Source: Ruegeria profundi (GTDB lineage Bacteria > Pseudomonadota > Alphaproteobacteria > Rhodobacterales > Rhodobacteraceae). Taken from it: a stretch of DNA of 64,000 nucleotides. The translations under genes were made by a program, and so were the position numbers. Below the pieces are notes generated by a model. That model saw only the letters and a list, made by a program, of their open reading frames with translations. It had not been told where the DNA came from and did not search any database. The stretch covers positions 186,001 to 250,000 of the forward strand of contig NZ_LQBP01000006.1 in assembly GCF_001507545.1 (NCBI RefSeq), written 5' to 3'. This document shows positions 7,263 through 17,059 of this stretch, in pieces (the stretch's first letter is position 1; every line of letters starts with the position of its first letter).

Positions 7263-9950
7263 CTAATGGTCCAGAGGTTCCGCAAAATGCGGCGAATGGC
7301 GCAGCTTGGCCCATCGGTTCAGCCACGCCAACCCGGCAAGCGCCAGACCCAGAGCCAGCAGCGAAAACACCCGGATCAACCCGCCCAGCCCCGCAATATC
7401 GATCAGGAACACCTTGGCCACGGCCAGTCCGATGACCGCAAGCCCCGCCTTGCGCATCACATCCGACCTGCGCGCAAGCGATTGGTAGAACAGCACTGCG
7501 CCGATCACCAGCAAAGCCATTGTATAGGTGTAAAGCTCGGGCTGCGTGACGCCGTTGCCTTCGAACATTCCCCCTGCTCCCTGCCAGATGTGACGGATCA
7601 TCAACCCGAGCCAGACACTCGCCAAGACACCTGCCACCCCCCAGCTTGCCCGCTTGATCCAAAGCGGAGTCCCGTGAGTACGCCAGACCGAAAACCCGAT
7701 GGCCAGTGCGGGCATCAGATAGGCCACCGCCAACGTGTTCAGCACCGGCGGGCCCAGAACCGGTGGCGCAACCGGGCTGAGCAACGGGTTCGCGTCAAAC
7801 AACGCTTGCCCCAGCCGCAACACTCCGTGCCCGGCAAAGAAAATGGCCAACAGATACCGGGCGTAATTCAGCTTGCCGCCCAGTTCGAACCTCTGCACCT
7901 GCGCAAAGGCCAGCAGCAACCAGATGATCGCCAACAGGCTCAGCCCCCAATGACTGTTGGTGGCGTTGCCTTCGCCAAAGCTTTGCAGCCAGCGCTCCAA
8001 CAACAGGGACAAAAGAATGCCCCCGGTCGCCCAGGCTGCGCTTTCAAGCAGCAGTTTCGCGACAGGGCGATCCATGGGCCAAAGCAGCATCCATCCGAGC
8101 ACAAAGCCAACAGTCGCAACGCTGTACACAAGCACCATTTCGATAATCGGCGCCGTACCGGCCCAATCAAGGCCAGGGTTCAGCACCAACCGCACTGTTA
8201 TCGCAAAGACGCCTGCCCAGATGAACCAGGCCATCGGCGGCAGGGTAAACTTCCGGTCCAAGGCGGCAGCAACAACCACCATTGCGACCAAAGCAATCGT
8301 CAACGCCGCCGAGCTTAGTACAATGACGCAGGCAAAGGTCAGGCAGGACAAGGCCGACAACGTAGCCAGCGCAGGGCGAATGCGGTTTTCACCGTCAACA
8401 CGCGCAAACCGTTCGGCAAAGACGACCATCAGTACGCCCAGCGCAATCGCATGCAGCGCCCAGGGGTACGCTCCGATAACCGTTGCAGGATGCCAACCGA
8501 CCTCAAGCGCGATGGCCATGGCGGGGGCAAAAACAGCCGCAGCCCCGGCCCAGACCGCGGCGTAGCTGCGCGCTCGCAGCGACCTCCAGGCCGCAGCCAG
8601 CGAAACCACGGCCCCCAGCACAGTCAGAAGAGTGACGACCCAAGGGTAGTCTGCCTCAGGCGTTTCGGCATAGGTCTCGGCAAACTGGCGAAACACAATA
8701 CCGCTGTCCCAACCGTGCATCAAAACAAACCAGATGAGGCCAAGCGCGGGCAATGCGGTTGCATCCTGCAACGCCTCGGCCCGTCGTCCCCAGACCATCA
8801 ACCCAAGGGTCAGCCCTGACAGCAGTGTGACGCTTAACCAGAACTCACCGAAGGAATCCGGCCAGTGCAGGGATACAATGGCCGCGCTCACAGCCACCAC
8901 CGCAAAGCCCAATCGCGTCGGGAATTCCGGCCAAGCGTCCCCCTTCTTGCGCCAAAGAACTGAACTGATCATCGCCCCGCCGTGGTTTGGCCAGAGTCGG
9001 CGGACGGGAATGGTAATGGCGATCACGGCCAGTGCCGATACACAAACCAGATACGCAGCCTCGGTCAAAGGCGCGGACAGAACCAGCAACAAGCAAGCGG
9101 AATAGGCGCCAAACAGTGTCAATACCGATATCCACGCCCAGCGCCGCACAGTGTCGATCACCAGACCCAAAGTGGCGGCGAGGAAGAAGTAGGCATACAA
9201 CCAGCTTGGGTTCTCGGACGTGCCGCCCACTACGAAAGGGGCAGAGAACGCTCCGATCAAACCGACAGCAGCCAATAAGGGGCCGTGAAACCACCCCAGG
9301 ACCAGACCCACCAAAGCAATGGCGACTATTGCGACCAAAGCAGTTTCTGGACCGATGAGATCATAGAGCTGCCTTGCAGCCAGCACGCCTCCGAACAGGG
9401 TAACCAGCCCGGCTCCGGAAAAGACTGACGGCAGATAGGCCGTAGCCGAGGTTTCGTCATCACCGTATCTGCGCCTGATGACCTCACCGGCAGCGATCAG
9501 CGCTGCACCAAAAAGTAAGGCCGCACCAACGCGGGCAGATGGCGGCAGCAGGCCGCTTTCTACACCGTATTGGACCAGAAAAATCCCCGCCAGCGCCAGT
9601 GAAAGGGCTGACACCGCATAAAACCAGTTTTCCCGAAGCCAGGAGCCGAGCGCCGCAAGGCGATCTTCGCGAAATACAACCGCTGCGGGCGGCGCTCTTT
9701 CAGCGGCAGGCTCAACCGTTGGAGCCTCGGGCTTGGCCCATGGGGCGGGCTTCGATGCCTTGTCCGGTGCTTCGGTGGATTGGCTGGGTTGTTCGCTCTT
9801 TGGCTCTGGCAGCGCGCCACCAAGTGAGAGTATTTGCGCCTCTAAGTGCTCTACCCGGCGGCGCAGGCGCGTTTGGCTGACCAATAGAACGAGAATGGTG
9901 ACCGGGATGGCCAGCACAATCAGTCCGACCAGAACTAACAAAGATTCCAC
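7263..9950 (-). CDS. DUF2339 polytopic membrane protein
   Basis: 895 residues with a GTG start. An N-terminal membrane anchor (about 3-24) is followed by a short coiled coil (RLRRRVEHLEAQ) and a Pro/Ala-rich linker (about 50-90). The remainder is an almost unbroken series of hydrophobic segments, likely more than 20 membrane spans. This arrangement is that of DUF2339 proteins, whose function is unknown. It lies alone between ileS and the VIT1-like gene. A GC inverted repeat at 7244-7262 lies beyond its stop but has no T-tract. Confidence 0.85.
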   Translation of the reverse strand: MESLLVLVGLIVLAIPVTILVLLVSQTRLRRRVEHLEAQILSLGGALPEPKSEQPSQSTEAPDKASKPAPWAKPEAPTVEPAAERAPPAAVVFREDRLAALGSWLRENWFYAVSALSLALAGIFLVQYGVESGLLPPSARVGAALLFGAALIAAGEVIRRRYGDDETSATAYLPSVFSGAGLVTLFGGVLAARQLYDLIGPETALVAIVAIALVGLVLGWFHGPLLAAVGLIGAFSAPFVVGGTSENPSWLYAYFFLAATLGLVIDTVRRWAWISVLTLFGAYSACLLLVLSAPLTEAAYLVCVSALAVIAITIPVRRLWPNHGGAMISSVLWRKKGDAWPEFPTRLGFAVVAVSAAIVSLHWPDSFGEFWLSVTLLSGLTLGLMVWGRRAEALQDATALPALGLIWFVLMHGWDSGIVFRQFAETYAETPEADYPWVVTLLTVLGAVVSLAAAWRSLRARSYAAVWAGAAAVFAPAMAIALEVGWHPATVIGAYPWALHAIALGVLMVVFAERFARVDGENRIRPALATLSALSCLTFACVIVLSSAALTIALVAMVVVAAALDRKFTLPPMAWFIWAGVFAITVRLVLNPGLDWAGTAPIIEMVLVYSVATVGFVLGWMLLWPMDRPVAKLLLESAAWATGGILLSLLLERWLQSFGEGNATNSHWGLSLLAIIWLLLAFAQVQRFELGGKLNYARYLLAIFFAGHGVLRLGQALFDANPLLSPVAPPVLGPPVLNTLAVAYLMPALAIGFSVWRTHGTPLWIKRASWGVAGVLASVWLGLMIRHIWQGAGGMFEGNGVTQPELYTYTMALLVIGAVLFYQSLARRSDVMRKAGLAVIGLAVAKVFLIDIAGLGGLIRVFSLLALGLALAGLAWLNRWAKLRHSPHFAEPLDH

Positions 9951-10015
9951 GGGGTTCTCCGGGTTGTTGCCCCGTCAGGCTACCCTAAGTGCTTGGCCTG
10001 CAACAGTGTTGGTGG

Positions 10016-10726
10016 TCAGGGATGGAACAAAGATCCCACAAAAAAGGCGACCAACGCTGCGACACCTCCGATCGCAAAGGTTTCAAGACCAGAACGCCAC
10101 CAAGGCGACAACGACCAGCGGCTTTTGAACGCGCCGATGGCGAAGAACACGCACATGGTCATGCAGGCCGAGACAACAAAAGCGTTTTCCACCGAGAACA
10201 AAAACGGCAACAAGGGCACCAAACCGGCAAAAAGAAAGGCCAGGAACGTCGCGATCGCCGCCTTCAGGGGATGGGGATCAACGCTGCCCAACCCATACTC
10301 GCCCTCAACCATAAGGTTGATCCAGTTGTCATGGTTGGCTGTGATCGCATCTGTGGCTTCTTCCAAAATACGGCCCGTCAAACCCTTTTGCGCCAATATC
10401 TCGCGCACTTCGCGGCGCTCGCCGTCTGGATACAGCCGGATATGACGTTCTTCGGTGACACGGATACGGCGGATATTGTCCAGTTCGGCTTTGGTGCCGG
10501 AATAATTCCCGGCAGCCATCGAAAACCCGTCGGCCAGCACGTTGGCCAGACCCAAGGCCACGATAATGAACGGAGACAACCCTGCCCCCGCGACCCCGGC
10601 GACAATGGCAAAAGTGGTCACGGACCCGTCAATGCCGCCGTAGACCACGTCTCTCAGAACCCCGCGCCCCGGCGGTGCATTGATCCGTTCTGCGATTTCC
10701 TGCTGGCTGTGTCCGTGGTCGATCAT
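10016..10726 (-). CDS. VIT1/CCC1-family iron/manganese transporter
   Basis: 236 residues. The N-terminus LRDVVYGGIDGSVTTFAIVAG is the hallmark first helix of the VIT1/CCC1 family, followed by GLANVLADGFSMAAGNY in helix 2. A cytoplasmic, metal-binding-like charged region (about 85-150, rich in Glu and His) precedes three more membrane helices. Relatives export Fe2+ or Mn2+ from the cytosol. A GGAG lies just upstream of the ATG. It is probably monocistronic. Confidence 0.88.
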   Translation of the reverse strand: MIDHGHSQQEIAERINAPPGRGVLRDVVYGGIDGSVTTFAIVAGVAGAGLSPFIIVALGLANVLADGFSMAAGNYSGTKAELDNIRRIRVTEERHIRLYPDGERREVREILAQKGLTGRILEEATDAITANHDNWINLMVEGEYGLGSVDPHPLKAAIATFLAFLFAGLVPLLPFLFSVENAFVVSACMTMCVFFAIGAFKSRWSLSPWWRSGLETFAIGGVAALVAFFVGSLFHP

Positions 10727-10780
10727 CGCTGGCTCCGGCTTTGTTATGCATCTTAGCGGGCCACAAGACTTTGCGCTGTA

Positions 10781-11770
10781 TCAACTTTTCGAGAATAACC
10801 CACTGAGCGCACGTTTTATCATACCGCGGGTCGAGGGTTTGTGCCGTTTGGAAAACGGCAGCGGGCGACAGACCTCCATCGCGGCGACGCCGACCCGCGC
10901 GGTCAACGCACCGTTTACCAGACCCTCACCAAACCTGCGGGACAGTTTGCTTAGGACCGACCCGCCCAAGACCGGCTCAAGCAGATCATCTCCGACGGCC
11001 ACAGCTCCGGTTGCAACGAGATGCACGAAAACAGCGCGGGTCAGCCGCCAACTGCCCAGAAACCCGGCTCGGCCACCGTAAATCTCTGCCACCCGGCGGA
11101 TCATTCGCAACGAAGCCGCAAGCGCAGTTGCCACATCCGCAAGCGCCAATGGCACCAGCGCAGTCACTGTTGCGACCTGCCGAGCCGCTGCCTCAACCTC
11201 GCGGCTGGCGGCGGCATCCAAGGGGGCCAGCAACTCATCCTCAGCCAAACTGAACAGTGTCGAGGCGTCGAACTGTTCCCCCATCCGTTCTGCCAGCCGG
11301 TCGCGACCCCACCGGGTTTCCTCGCGCCCTTTGTAGAACGCGATCAACCGGGTTGTGACCTTTCGGGCCTGGGCAAGATCGCCCTCGGCAAGGGCTGAGT
11401 CCACGTCCTGGCGCATCCCGTCCACGCGAGACAGCCGACCAATCGCCGCCAGCTCTCGCACCGCGATGATCAGGGCAACCACTACCAGCGCGCCGATCAG
11501 GACGGTGAAACCCCAACCCAATACTGGCGCGCGCAGCAACAGTGAATTGACGAAATCCCACGCCGCAACGGACACCACCGCGCCGATGACAGCCAATGCC
11601 AGTCCCCAGAACCAGCGCGAAAGCTTTGACGGCTTCCGCGCCGCCAGCCGAACGGCTGTCTGCATGGCCTGCCCCTGCGGCGGAGCAATATCGGGCACTG
11701 GCGGGGCCAGCGACACGTCTGCGGCAGGTTCTTCTGCATCCAGATCAATCAGTACCGGACCTTTAGCCAT
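10781..11770 (-). CDS. ycjF: YcjF-like (TIGR01620/DUF697) inner-membrane protein
   Basis: 329 residues from MAKGPVLIDL. The frame stays open upstream, but that part overlaps the GNAT gene, and this ATG overlaps the GNAT stop by eight bases. Two hydrophobic segments (about 60-110: FWGLALAVIGAVVSV and VLIGALVVVALII) are followed by a helical DUF697-type region with GSVLSKLSRRFGEGLVNGALTARVG near the end. In E. coli ycjX and ycjF are adjacent phage-shock regulon genes; here a GNAT gene lies between them. Confidence 0.82.
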   Translation of the reverse strand: MAKGPVLIDLDAEEPAADVSLAPPVPDIAPPQGQAMQTAVRLAARKPSKLSRWFWGLALAVIGAVVSVAAWDFVNSLLLRAPVLGWGFTVLIGALVVVALIIAVRELAAIGRLSRVDGMRQDVDSALAEGDLAQARKVTTRLIAFYKGREETRWGRDRLAERMGEQFDASTLFSLAEDELLAPLDAAASREVEAAARQVATVTALVPLALADVATALAASLRMIRRVAEIYGGRAGFLGSWRLTRAVFVHLVATGAVAVGDDLLEPVLGGSVLSKLSRRFGEGLVNGALTARVGVAAMEVCRPLPFSKRHKPSTRGMIKRALSGLFSKS

Positions 11771-12218
11771 CCGCTGCCTCACCCCTGCGCCAGACATATT
11801 TAATGTCCGGCAGGTTTTCATCATTGTCAGCCCCGTCACTGCGGGCGACTTCGATAAAACCGTTACGCTCATAGAACCGACAGGCCCGTTGGTTGGCTTG
11901 AAAAGCAAACAAGGACAGTTCTTCCCGTTTGGTTTTTGCCTGATCCAACAGGCACCGACCAATCCCCCGGCCGCATTCAGACGGCGTCAGGTACAGACAG
12001 TGGATCTCTGTCCCGTTCAGCGCCAAGAACCCCACGACACCTGCATTGGTTTCGGCAACCGTGACCCAGTGTTGGTCGATCATCCAGCCACCAAACGCGA
12101 TGGTTTCGGCACCGGAATACAGCTCGGGCATCCATTCGTGTTCGCGGGCAAAGCCGTGCAGAATATCGCCGATACGACCGGCGTCCGTGGTGCGGGCTGG
12201 GCGGAGGGTTAAGGTCAC
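11763..12218 (-). CDS. GNAT family N-acetyltransferase
   Basis: 151 residues with a GTG start overlapping the ycjX stop (GTGA). The acetyl-CoA-binding segment is visible as LYLTPSECGRGIGRCLLDQAK, the Q/RxxGxG/A motif of the GNAT fold, followed by FAFQANQRACRFYERNGF, the usual C-terminal half. The substrate cannot be told from sequence. Its position inside the ycjX-ycjF operon suggests a shared stress-related function, which is inference. Confidence 0.88.
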   Translation of the reverse strand: MTLTLRPARTTDAGRIGDILHGFAREHEWMPELYSGAETIAFGGWMIDQHWVTVAETNAGVVGFLALNGTEIHCLYLTPSECGRGIGRCLLDQAKTKREELSLFAFQANQRACRFYERNGFIEVARSDGADNDENLPDIKYVWRRGEAADG

Positions 12219-13681
12219 AGCCGGTCTCCGATCAGAAATTGCGCCGCGCGATCCAGCCGGATATGCGGCGGGCCGTCTCCGGGGCGCAGCGTCAGATGGG
12301 CAGGCGCAAACGACATGAAACCAAAATCCTCTTCCAGCCAGCTTTCGGCCCCGTTGCGGGCCGGACCCAGCAGATGGGCCGGATCCTCGGGCAGGTTGCC
12401 GGGAAAAAAAGCAGCTTGCTTGCCATTCAGCAAGGTTCCGCGCACACAGGGCAGCTCAATCCCGTTATGGGTCCGCGTTTCCTCGGTGGTTGCGCGCAAC
12501 GCAGCCAGCGACAACGCCGCCGTTTCCGCACCGGCAAAGCTGGCTCGGTCACGGGCGTCGCGGGTCAGCGCCTCCATTATATGGGTCAGGCGGGGGTGTT
12601 GCGTGTGATGCAGGTGGTCGGCCTTGGTGGCGGCGAACAGGATACGCTCAACCCGTTTGCCCAATAGCAACTGGCTGAGCCATGCATTACGCCCCGGACG
12701 AAACGCCGACAGGATATCTGCCATTGCATGGCGCATATCCTCGACCGCTTGCGGCCCCTGATGGATTGCCCCCAGCGCATCGACCAGAACGACCTGCCTG
12801 TCAATTCGGGCGAAATGGTCCCGGAAGAAGGGTTTCACAACCTGCGACTTATACGCCTCGTACCGCCGCGCCATTTCCCGGTGCAGGCTGCGCCGGGGCG
12901 CATGACCATTGACGGGCAGTGGCGCAAAGGTCAGCACGGGTGACCCTGCAAGATCACCGGGCAAAAGGAATCGCCCGGGCGTACAGTCATAGAACCCGGC
13001 CTCCCGCGCGCCAGCAAGGTATTCAGCAAACGCCTTGGACAGTGCCTGCGCCGTTGGCTCGTCATGGGCCGTCGCTGGGTCAGACGCCTTGGCCTGCGCC
13101 AGAAACTGTTCAGCTTCACGCCGCCCGGAAATGCGGTCCAGCGTCTCGGATGACCAAGCCTCATAGGATTTGTCCAGAAGGGCCAGATCAAGCAGCCATT
13201 CGCCGGGATAATCCACGATGTCCAGATGGAGGGTCCGCGGCCCTTGCAGCCCCGCAAGCAAGCCCGAAGGCCGGGCCTTGAAGGACAGGCGCAGTTCGGA
13301 CACAGCGCGCGTGCTGTCGGGCCAGTGCGGCTGCGGTCCGGTCAGCGCGGTCAGGTGGTTTTCATAGTCAAACCGGGGCACGGTGTCGTCAGGCTGTGGT
13401 TGCAAGTAGACGGTGTTTATCCGCCCCTCTTGCTGCGCAACGAGACCCGGCATCCGCCCCCTGTTCAGCAGATTCGCGACAAGGGACGTTATAAAAACCG
13501 TCTTGCCCGAGCGCGCCAGACCGGTGACGCCCAGGCGGATAACCGGCTCGAACAATGTCTCGGATACGCGATCACCCACGGCTTCGACACCGCGCACAAG
13601 ACTGTCTGCCAGGGATGAGATGACCAAACCGTCGCCCCGCTTTTTTCGTTTCGCCCAAGATAGGTAGAGGACACGCCACAT
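12215..13681 (-). CDS. ycjX: YcjX-like P-loop ATPase/GTPase (DUF463)
   Basis: 488 residues. The Walker A loop is [19 protein letters not shown] near residue 54, and the body matches the YcjX/DUF463 family ([14 protein letters not shown] acts as the Walker B-like region; [12 protein letters not shown] is the NKxD-like segment). It is first in an overlapping three-gene operon with the GNAT and ycjF genes. The start is uncertain: the ATG at 13681 adds a basic leader, while a TTG at 13627 gives the shorter N-terminus ISSLADSL expected in relatives. Confidence 0.87.
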   Translation of the reverse strand: MWRVLYLSWAKRKKRGDGLVISSLADSLVRGVEAVGDRVSETLFEPVIRLGVTGLARSGKTVFITSLVANLLNRGRMPGLVAQQEGRINTVYLQPQPDDTVPRFDYENHLTALTGPQPHWPDSTRAVSELRLSFKARPSGLLAGLQGPRTLHLDIVDYPGEWLLDLALLDKSYEAWSSETLDRISGRREAEQFLAQAKASDPATAHDEPTAQALSKAFAEYLAGAREAGFYDCTPGRFLLPGDLAGSPVLTFAPLPVNGHAPRRSLHREMARRYEAYKSQVVKPFFRDHFARIDRQVVLVDALGAIHQGPQAVEDMRHAMADILSAFRPGRNAWLSQLLLGKRVERILFAATKADHLHHTQHPRLTHIMEALTRDARDRASFAGAETAALSLAALRATTEETRTHNGIELPCVRGTLLNGKQAAFFPGNLPEDPAHLLGPARNGAESWLEEDFGFMSFAPAHLTLRPGDGPPHIRLDRAAQFLIGDRL

Positions 13682-13734
13682 GCCAGAGCTTTCCCGCCCT
13701 TGCCCCCTATGGCGCGTCAGGGTACGAGCGGGCC

Positions 13735-14502
13735 ATGCCTAGATACGCGCTGAAAGTCGAATACCACGGTGGGCCGTTTGCCGGATGGCAGCGCCAAAAG
13801 GATCAGCCATCCGTTCAGGGGGCGATCGAACACGCGCTGTCGCGTATCCAACCCGGCGACCACACCATTGCTGCCGCTGGTCGCACGGATGCGGGCGTGC
13901 ATGCGCTGGGTCAGGTGGCCCATTGCGATCTGGTGAAGGACTGGGATCCGTTCCGCCTGTCCGAGGCGCTGAACTATCACCTCAAGCCCCAGCCTGTGGC
14001 CATCGTCAAGGCCGCAAGGGTCGGTGATGACTGGCATGCCCGTTTCTCGGCTTTGGAAAGACAATACCTGTTTCGCATCCTGATGCGGCGCGCACCTGCG
14101 ACACATGACGCCGGGCAAGTCTGGCAGATCAGCCATGAGCTTGACGTCACCGCCATGCAGGCCGGTGCGGATGTTCTGATCGGACGGCATGATTTCACCA
14201 CCTTCCGCTCATCCATCTGTCAGGCTGCCAGTCCTGTCAAAACGCTGGATGAACTGCGTGTCGAGCGGGTTGAGGGATTTTCCGGCCCCGAGGTGCATTT
14301 CCACGTGCGTGCCCGGTCATTCCTGCATAATCAGGTGCGCAGTTTTGTTGGAACGTTGGAAAGAGTCGGCGCAGGCGCGTGGACACCCGAGGATGTCCGC
14401 AACGCACTTGAGGCAACGGATCGCGCCGCGTGCGGGCCGGTATGCCCGCCACAAGGTCTGTATCTGGCGCGGGTCGGTTATCCGGACCCGGTGTTCGACT
14501 AG
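13735..14502 (+). CDS. truA: tRNA pseudouridine(38-40) synthase TruA
   Basis: 255 residues. The active-site aspartate is in [14 protein letters not shown] near residue 50, and [15 protein letters not shown] is the conserved TruA C-terminal motif. It isomerises uridines 38-40 of the tRNA anticodon stem. It diverges from ycjX with 53 bases between starts and overlaps the convergent NicO-type gene by four bases. Confidence 0.96.
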   Translation: MPRYALKVEYHGGPFAGWQRQKDQPSVQGAIEHALSRIQPGDHTIAAAGRTDAGVHALGQVAHCDLVKDWDPFRLSEALNYHLKPQPVAIVKAARVGDDWHARFSALERQYLFRILMRRAPATHDAGQVWQISHELDVTAMQAGADVLIGRHDFTTFRSSICQAASPVKTLDELRVERVEGFSGPEVHFHVRARSFLHNQVRSFVGTLERVGAGAWTPEDVRNALEATDRAACGPVCPPQGLYLARVGYPDPVFD

Positions 14503-15404
14503 ATCGCGCGCATCAACAGGCCAAAGGCGATCACGGCGATAATCAGACCTGCCACCAATTCGATTGTGGGTGCCAGTACCGAGGCAAACCGGGTCGCCGA
14601 AGCCGAGGCTATCAATCCCCCGCGCAACCCAAACGAAGTCCAACCGACAAGGGTCGTCACCGTCGCTGTCCCCAGCGCCATTGCAAAAGCCCCGGCGATA
14701 CCAGCCATCGCTATGCCCATCTGCCAGGTCAGGATCAGCACAAACAGTGCTCCGGTACAGGGGCGTGCCGCGATGCCTGCGATCAGCAAGACAGACTCGC
14801 GCAGGCTTCCGACCTGCGCCACCTCTTGGGCCGTTGGGCCGTGTCGATGGCCGCAACTGGAACAGGTGCCGTGATCGTGATGACTATGTTGAGGCGTTGT
14901 TGCGCTGTGACTCCGCCGCGCGAAGCTGCGAATGGAACGCAGCACCAACCACAGACCAATGGCGGCAATCGCTCCGTAACTGATCGGTGCCATGACCTGT
15001 TCAGTTGCGCCCACCAGGCTTTCACGCGACATCTGGAAGATCAACACACCCGCATAGACCAACACAATGGCAGTGACTGCCTGCCCGAGGCTGGACAGGA
15101 CGCTGATGGCAGACAGTCGCAGAAAAGCGACGTTGCGACCGAGCCCGTAGCCCCCGATCAGCACTTTGCCATGGCCGGGACCGATCGCATGGAAAAAACC
15201 ATAGGCAAAACAAACCATCAGTAAGGTCGCGATGGCCGCAGGCTGCTCGGCACGCGCTGCACGCAGGGCACGGGCGATCTGGTTCTGGAATTCGCGTTGC
15301 TCACCTGCGGCCCAGGCCGCAAGGCTGTCAAACCCGCCGCTTCCCCAGAACCACAGCAATACGGCAATGGCTATAGCAACAGGAACAATCAGGTACTTGG
15401 ACAT
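14499..15404 (-). CDS. NicO-family nickel/cobalt transporter
   Basis: 301 residues, about seven membrane spans. [17 protein letters not shown] carries the HxxxGHGK-type metal signature of NiCoT/NicO transporters, and a His-rich cytoplasmic loop ([21 protein letters not shown], about 175-195) is as in RcnA-type exporters. [14 protein letters not shown] is another family segment. It probably moves Ni2+ or Co2+ across the inner membrane; the direction is not proven. Its start overlaps the end of the DUF1007 gene by 16 bases, indicating coupled translation. Confidence 0.87.
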   Translation of the reverse strand: MSKYLIVPVAIAIAVLLWFWGSGGFDSLAAWAAGEQREFQNQIARALRAARAEQPAAIATLLMVCFAYGFFHAIGPGHGKVLIGGYGLGRNVAFLRLSAISVLSSLGQAVTAIVLVYAGVLIFQMSRESLVGATEQVMAPISYGAIAAIGLWLVLRSIRSFARRSHSATTPQHSHHDHGTCSSCGHRHGPTAQEVAQVGSLRESVLLIAGIAARPCTGALFVLILTWQMGIAMAGIAGAFAMALGTATVTTLVGWTSFGLRGGLIASASATRFASVLAPTIELVAGLIIAVIAFGLLMRAI

Positions 15405-16036
15405 GTAACAATAATCTCGGTTGCAAAGCTTTCACCGACCAACGGGATATCGTTTTCCTCAAGGTCGTAGTTGGCATCCAGCGTCAGCAGAAAGGCCCGC
15501 ATTTGCGCCAACTCCGCGTCGATGTCAGGGTCAATCCGGTCGATCTTGCACGACTCTGGCCCCGACACCTTTACGGGGCGCGTCACCTCGTAGGCGGTGT
15601 AAAATGTCTCATCATAGGCTTTGGCCGTCAGCGCAGCTGCCGGAACCCCGCCGCCATCTACCGCCCTAATATGAGAGGTCACGATGCGTCCGTTCTCAGC
15701 CGTTGCGTCCGCCTCCATCGGGCCCGACAAGGCCACAGGCACGCCGTCTGCAAATACAACCAGATCACCGTTATATCCTTCGACCCACTGCGCATCGAAA
15801 CCTGACAGAATTTGTTCTTCCGTTTCCGTTAGAACGCCATCGGCATCCTGATCCAGGTTCATGTCTTCCAGCACCAGCAACGAGTAGAACTCATCATATG
15901 CCCAAGTCACACGTACATGCGTCAGCTGGCCGGACTCGTCGACGATGAACTCTAACCCGGTGTCGATAAAAACATGCGGGTGCGCCGTGGCCGAAAACGG
16001 CAGGCAACAAATCAAAAAAGGTGCAATCCAACGCAT
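15389..16036 (-). CDS. DUF1007 periplasmic protein
   Basis: 215 residues from MRWIAPFLICC; the longer frame upstream has no signal-like start. A signal peptide ends at about ATAHPHV, and mature proteins of DUF1007 typically begin with such a HPH motif. The mature part is acidic, with a calcium-loop-like DQDADGVLTE stretch. It precedes and overlaps a NicO-type gene, the usual pairing for this family, so it may present metal to or accept metal from the transporter (inference). Confidence 0.85.
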   Translation of the reverse strand: MRWIAPFLICCLPFSATAHPHVFIDTGLEFIVDESGQLTHVRVTWAYDEFYSLLVLEDMNLDQDADGVLTETEEQILSGFDAQWVEGYNGDLVVFADGVPVALSGPMEADATAENGRIVTSHIRAVDGGGVPAAALTAKAYDETFYTAYEVTRPVKVSGPESCKIDRIDPDIDAELAQMRAFLLTLDANYDLEENDIPLVGESFATEIIVTCPST

Positions 16037-16109
16037 GAACGCAAGATAGGATCTTGGCCCGCGCGCGGCAATGCGTTTCACACAGAGCGCGCAGAAAACG
16101 GCCACCGGA

Positions 16110-16916
16110 TCAGGTTGGTGGAAACAGAATAATGGTTTGCAGGGCCGTACCCACCGGACCTTCGGTATCATACAGAACCGACTGAGACATTCCGATGCCG
16201 GACGGCTGCCAATGGCACACCGACTCAGAGGCCAGCCAATCCGAGACAGGCTCGCGGTGGATCTGCACTGTCAGGTCCGTATTCATGAACCCCATCTCAG
16301 AGGTTGGTGCGTTCCACGAGATACCATTCCCGCAATCGGCAAGCGGGCAGAGCGCCTGTATTGGTGACGGCACTTCACCGTCCAGCAAGGCAGGGGTCTG
16401 CATCCAGACCGTTTTTGGCCCTGCCCCCTGATTGCCGCCCTTGGGGTACAGAACATTGGAATGATTAGCAAAACCCGGCAGTCCGTGACGTACTTCGCCG
16501 ATTGGAAACGGGCCTGCGACCGCATCTTCCAGCCGGGGGGACGGCATTTCTACATTCGGTACAGATCCAAGATCCCGGCGCGCAAGATGCATTGTCGTGG
16601 CCGTGGCGCAGAGCGAGTCGTTCAGGTCGTGCACCGTAACCCGCGTGGTGGCCAGCGTCTTGGTGTGGCGCGTTGTTTCCGCGGCAACCCGCAACCCGGT
16701 CAAGGGTTGCGGTCGTAGCAGATCAACCGTCAGCCGGGTCAGCATCTTTTCCGGCCCCACCTCGGCCTCGGCTGCACGTACGATCAGCCCGCTGACCGGC
16801 CCTGCGTGGCAGTGATCCGCTGACCACGGCCCCCGCGCAGGATCGTTGCCTATGAAAACGCCATCGTCGCGCAGATGAAAATAGGCCTGCTGGCTCAGGT
16901 CTTGTGTCCCGTTCAT
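16110..16916 (-). CDS. Acyl-CoA thioesterase-like (double hot-dog) protein
   Basis: 268 residues from ATG 16916, which has a GAGG eight bases upstream; a TTG four codons earlier overlaps that site and is less likely. Features such as GPVSGLIVRAAEAEV, LTRLTVDLLRPQP and the repeat half IQALCPLADCGNGIS followed by FMNTDLTVQIHREP fit the double hot-dog, TesB-like thioesterase family (4HBT_3). It likely hydrolyses acyl-CoA; the substrate is unknown. It stands alone between the DUF1007 gene and ghrA. Confidence 0.75.
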   Translation of the reverse strand: MNGTQDLSQQAYFHLRDDGVFIGNDPARGPWSADHCHAGPVSGLIVRAAEAEVGPEKMLTRLTVDLLRPQPLTGLRVAAETTRHTKTLATTRVTVHDLNDSLCATATTMHLARRDLGSVPNVEMPSPRLEDAVAGPFPIGEVRHGLPGFANHSNVLYPKGGNQGAGPKTVWMQTPALLDGEVPSPIQALCPLADCGNGISWNAPTSEMGFMNTDLTVQIHREPVSDWLASESVCHWQPSGIGMSQSVLYDTEGPVGTALQTIILFPPT

Positions 16917-17059
16917 GGGGTGCCTCAATTGTATTGTTTGGTCCTTCCACCCGGCAACCGGGCTTTACGTTCGATCAAAGAATGGCTTAGCTGCGCCAGC
17001 AATGTCCAGTTCGGTGACGGGGCGTTATTTCACTCAATTTGCTGCCGAGGAGGCGCGAC

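Noticed and set aside
7266..8318. 350-codon plus-strand open frame rich in Gln, Arg and Pro
   Set aside because: It is antisense to the DUF2339 gene and has a composition typical of shadows of membrane proteins.
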